A stretch of DNA of 64,000 nt from Gelidibacter sediminis. Its GTDB lineage: Bacteria > Bacteroidota > Bacteroidia > Flavobacteriales > Flavobacteriaceae. Positions 62,324 to 64,000 of this stretch are shown one piece after another. Positions within the stretch are counted from its first letter, which is position 1, and each line of letters opens with the position of its first letter. The notes below the pieces were generated by a model. The model searched no databases, had not been told where the DNA came from, and worked only from the letters and a program-made list of their open reading frames with translations. The translations under genes and the position numbers were made by a program. The stretch is taken from contig NZ_SOBW01000008.1 in NCBI RefSeq assembly GCF_004364975.1, forward strand, positions 680,610 through 744,609, read 5' to 3'.

Positions 62324-64000
62324 TTAGTTTTTTTTATCCAAAACCTCATATGTAGAGTTGTTCGATTTATATTCTGGAATTAGTAATTTGAGGGATGATA
62401 CAATTACAAGAGGTTGCGTACTGGAATTTAACGTGGTGATATTGTTTATAGCATTTTCTACATGTTCCATATCGATATGTCGTGATTTTGCAATCATGAT
62501 TTTTTCATGATACGTTTTTTTCGTGTTTTCACCATCCGCCAATAGTTCTTCATAAATTTTCTCTCCTGGCCTTAATCCAGTAATTTTTATATCAATATCT
62601 TCAGGGTAGCGTAAACCAGATAGCATGATCATGTTTGTGGCAAGATTAAATATTTTAATTGGCTCACCCATGTCAAAAACAAATATCTCACCGCCATTAC
62701 CCATTGCTGCTGCCTCTAAAACCAACTGGCAAGCTTCTGGAATCGTCATGAAATAGCGTGTAATATCTTTGTGTGTCACTGTAATGGGGCCCCCTTTTTC
62801 AATTTGTTTTTTAAATAATGGAATTACGGACCCATTTGACCCCAACACATTACCAAACCTTGTGGTAATGAACTTGGTTTTACCTTTTTCTTTAAGGCAA
62901 GTTACGTAAAGCTCTGCCACGCGTTTCGTGGCCCCCATTACATTTGTTGGATTTACTGCCTTATCTGTAGATATAAAGACAAATTTCTCTACACCATGTT
63001 TTACAGAAATATCGGTGACGTTTTTCGTGCCTCCAACATTTACACTAACGGCTTCATAAGGGTTGTTTTCCATTAATGGAACATGCTTATAGGCAGCAGC
63101 GTGAAAAACTATTTTTGGTTTATGCAAATTGAAAACTTGGTCCATCCTAGTCCTATTTCGAACATCCGCAACAATAATTTCAATGTTTTCAAGGCCCTGA
63201 GATTTGAACTCTTGCTGAATATCATATAACGCAGATTCTGAGTTGTCTAAAAGGACCAATTTTTTGTATTTATATATCCCAATTTTTCTACATATTTCAC
63301 TACCTATAGATCCTGCAGCACCTGTAATTAGAATAACTTTATTCTCATATTCATTAACTAGGGTCGGGTTGATAATGGAAATAGGTTCTCTGCCTAGTAA
63401 ATCCTCGATTTTAATATTCTTGATTTGGCCTATACTTAGATCGCCATCAATCCAGTTTTGTATTGGAGGAACAATTTTAACATGAAGACCTAAATCAAAG
63501 AGGTGGCCAGTAATATTAAGTAAGCGTGTTGGATCAATATTTTGAATTGAAACGATAACCTCTTCAAGCTTATTTTTTTCAATCAGTTCTGCAGTTATAT
63601 GTTTAAGGTTATAAACTGGCAGAAGGTCAATCTTTTTTCCTACTTTGCCTTCATTGTCGTCAATAAACCCAGTCACAATATAGCTGTTTTTAGGGTCATT
63701 ACTAATGGCGTCATAGGTAATCATACCGTAATTTCCCGCACCAAAAATTAGCACTTTTTTAGTTGGTACAAAGTCGTTGGTAAGCGTATTATACATTGAT
63801 TTAATGAATAATTTAAAACCTATCAGCAAGAATATGTTAAGTAAAAGGTGTATGTAAATAATAGAGCCGGGAATATCAAAAACTTCATTAAACTCGTATT
63901 TTCTGCTAAAGTATGTGGATATTATTAATAATGTGGCCATAATGTTGGCTCCAATGATGATGTTAATAACATCTTTAAAACCCGTAAAACGAACCACACC
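62324..64000 (-). CDS. Nucleotide-sugar epimerase/dehydratase, CapD/WbpM type (5' end outside window)
   Basis: At least 558 codons; the reading frame continues past base 64000 (GGT then GTG reading G-V-V-R-F-T-G-F), which is internal in the family, so roughly 65-90 residues of the N-terminal helices are missing. Two membrane helices follow; then a CoA-binding-like domain (LIFGAGNYGMITYDAI) and an SDR domain with GAAGSIGSEI, DVRNRTRM and SSTDKAVNPTNVMGATKR. It would make UDP-4-keto-6-deoxy-GlcNAc-type precursors for glycan. First of the visible exopolysaccharide genes. Confidence 0.88.
   Translation of the reverse strand, partial: GVVRFTGFKDVINIIIGANIMATLLIISTYFSRKYEFNEVFDIPGSIIYIHLLLNIFLLIGFKLFIKSMYNTLTNDFVPTKKVLIFGAGNYGMITYDAISNDPKNSYIVTGFIDDNEGKVGKKIDLLPVYNLKHITAELIEKNKLEEVIVSIQNIDPTRLLNITGHLFDLGLHVKIVPPIQNWIDGDLSIGQIKNIKIEDLLGREPISIINPTLVNEYENKVILITGAAGSIGSEICRKIGIYKYKKLVLLDNSESALYDIQQEFKSQGLENIEIIVADVRNRTRMDQVFNLHKPKIVFHAAAYKHVPLMENNPYEAVSVNVGGTKNVTDISVKHGVEKFVFISTDKAVNPTNVMGATKRVAELYVTCLKEKGKTKFITTRFGNVLGSNGSVIPLFKKQIEKGGPITVTHKDITRYFMTIPEACQLVLEAAAMGNGGEIFVFDMGEPIKIFNLATNMIMLSGLRYPEDIDIKITGLRPGEKIYEELLADGENTKKTYHEKIMIAKSRHIDMEHVENAINNITTLNSSTQPLVIVSSLKLLIPEYKSNNSTYEVLDKKN

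Noticed and set aside
1-64000. CRISPR arrays, tRNA or rRNA genes, transposases
   Set aside because: Reading by eye gave no regularly spaced repeats, no tRNA-like T-arm with acceptor pairing, and no transposase ORF. A covariance-model search would be the decisive test.

Overview
The window reads as core chromosome of a member of the Bacteroidota, most likely a Flavobacteriaceae species. The evidence is low G+C, TonB-dependent receptors with N-terminal carboxypeptidase-regulatory-like domains, lipoprotein and signal-peptide styles typical of the phylum, TAnnTTTG promoter boxes with an upstream TTG, and families largely confined to it (DUF4834, DUF3667, BatA-type proteins, YfhO-type membrane enzymes, the small lipoprotein next to topoisomerase IV). 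By eye I find no rRNA, tRNA, CRISPR array, insertion sequence or prophage. Genes are densely packed, with several convergent pairs that touch or overlap at their stop codons.

Layout. 1-3945: the end of a cysteine-synthase-type PLP enzyme and a full alpha-oxoamine synthase. Together they look like the capnine (sulfonolipid) pair CapA/CapB, followed on the opposite strand by an outer-membrane protein/GNAT operon. 4153-9742: DUF4834, YfhO, glycosyltransferase 4 and a flippase, a likely surface-glycan unit. 9911-18725: a secreted repeat protein with a very basic tail, an AraC regulator, a sterol-desaturase-type hydroxylase, DUF3667, uvrA and an RNA polymerase sigma factor. 18785-22728: a 47-residue protein, an endonuclease III with no cysteines, bcp, a conserved phylum-specific protein, an MBL hydrolase and a small membrane protein. 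22743-26905: a four-gene operon (BatA-like, pseudo-dihydroorotase, four-helix membrane protein, esterase). 27013-34092: GT2, S10 peptidase, an orphan GAF histidine kinase, TIGR02757, two overlapping micro-ORFs, a LolD-like ATPase, folE and a small membrane protein.

34129-37270 holds a His-rich TonB receptor with a small Cys/His protein, likely for transition-metal uptake. 37307-42362 holds a lipoprotein, DUF937, and a serA/serC/acyl-CoA reductase/ferredoxin cluster. 42437-46765: a large TonB receptor, ychF and a tiny membrane protein. 46890-52895: parE, a membrane protein, parC, a lipoprotein and an XRE regulator. 52896-53198 is a divergent control region with four related palindromic sites. 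53199-57834: M14 peptidase, Lrp/AsnC regulator, DinB, aroB and proline dehydrogenase. 57868-64000: a GNAT enzyme and the edge of an exopolysaccharide locus (tyrosine autokinase, export lipoprotein, CapD-type epimerase that runs off the window).

How the genes connect: SerA and SerC make O-phosphoserine, which is also the reported substrate of the CapA-type cysteate synthase, so serine supply and sulfonolipid synthesis may be metabolically linked although the genes lie about 38 kb apart. Two segments (4153-9742 and 57868-64000) build cell-surface glycans. Most of the window is ordinary core genome. The points most worth a second look are the sulfonolipid locus, the catalytically altered dihydroorotase and endonuclease III, the XRE operator cluster, and the small proteins.
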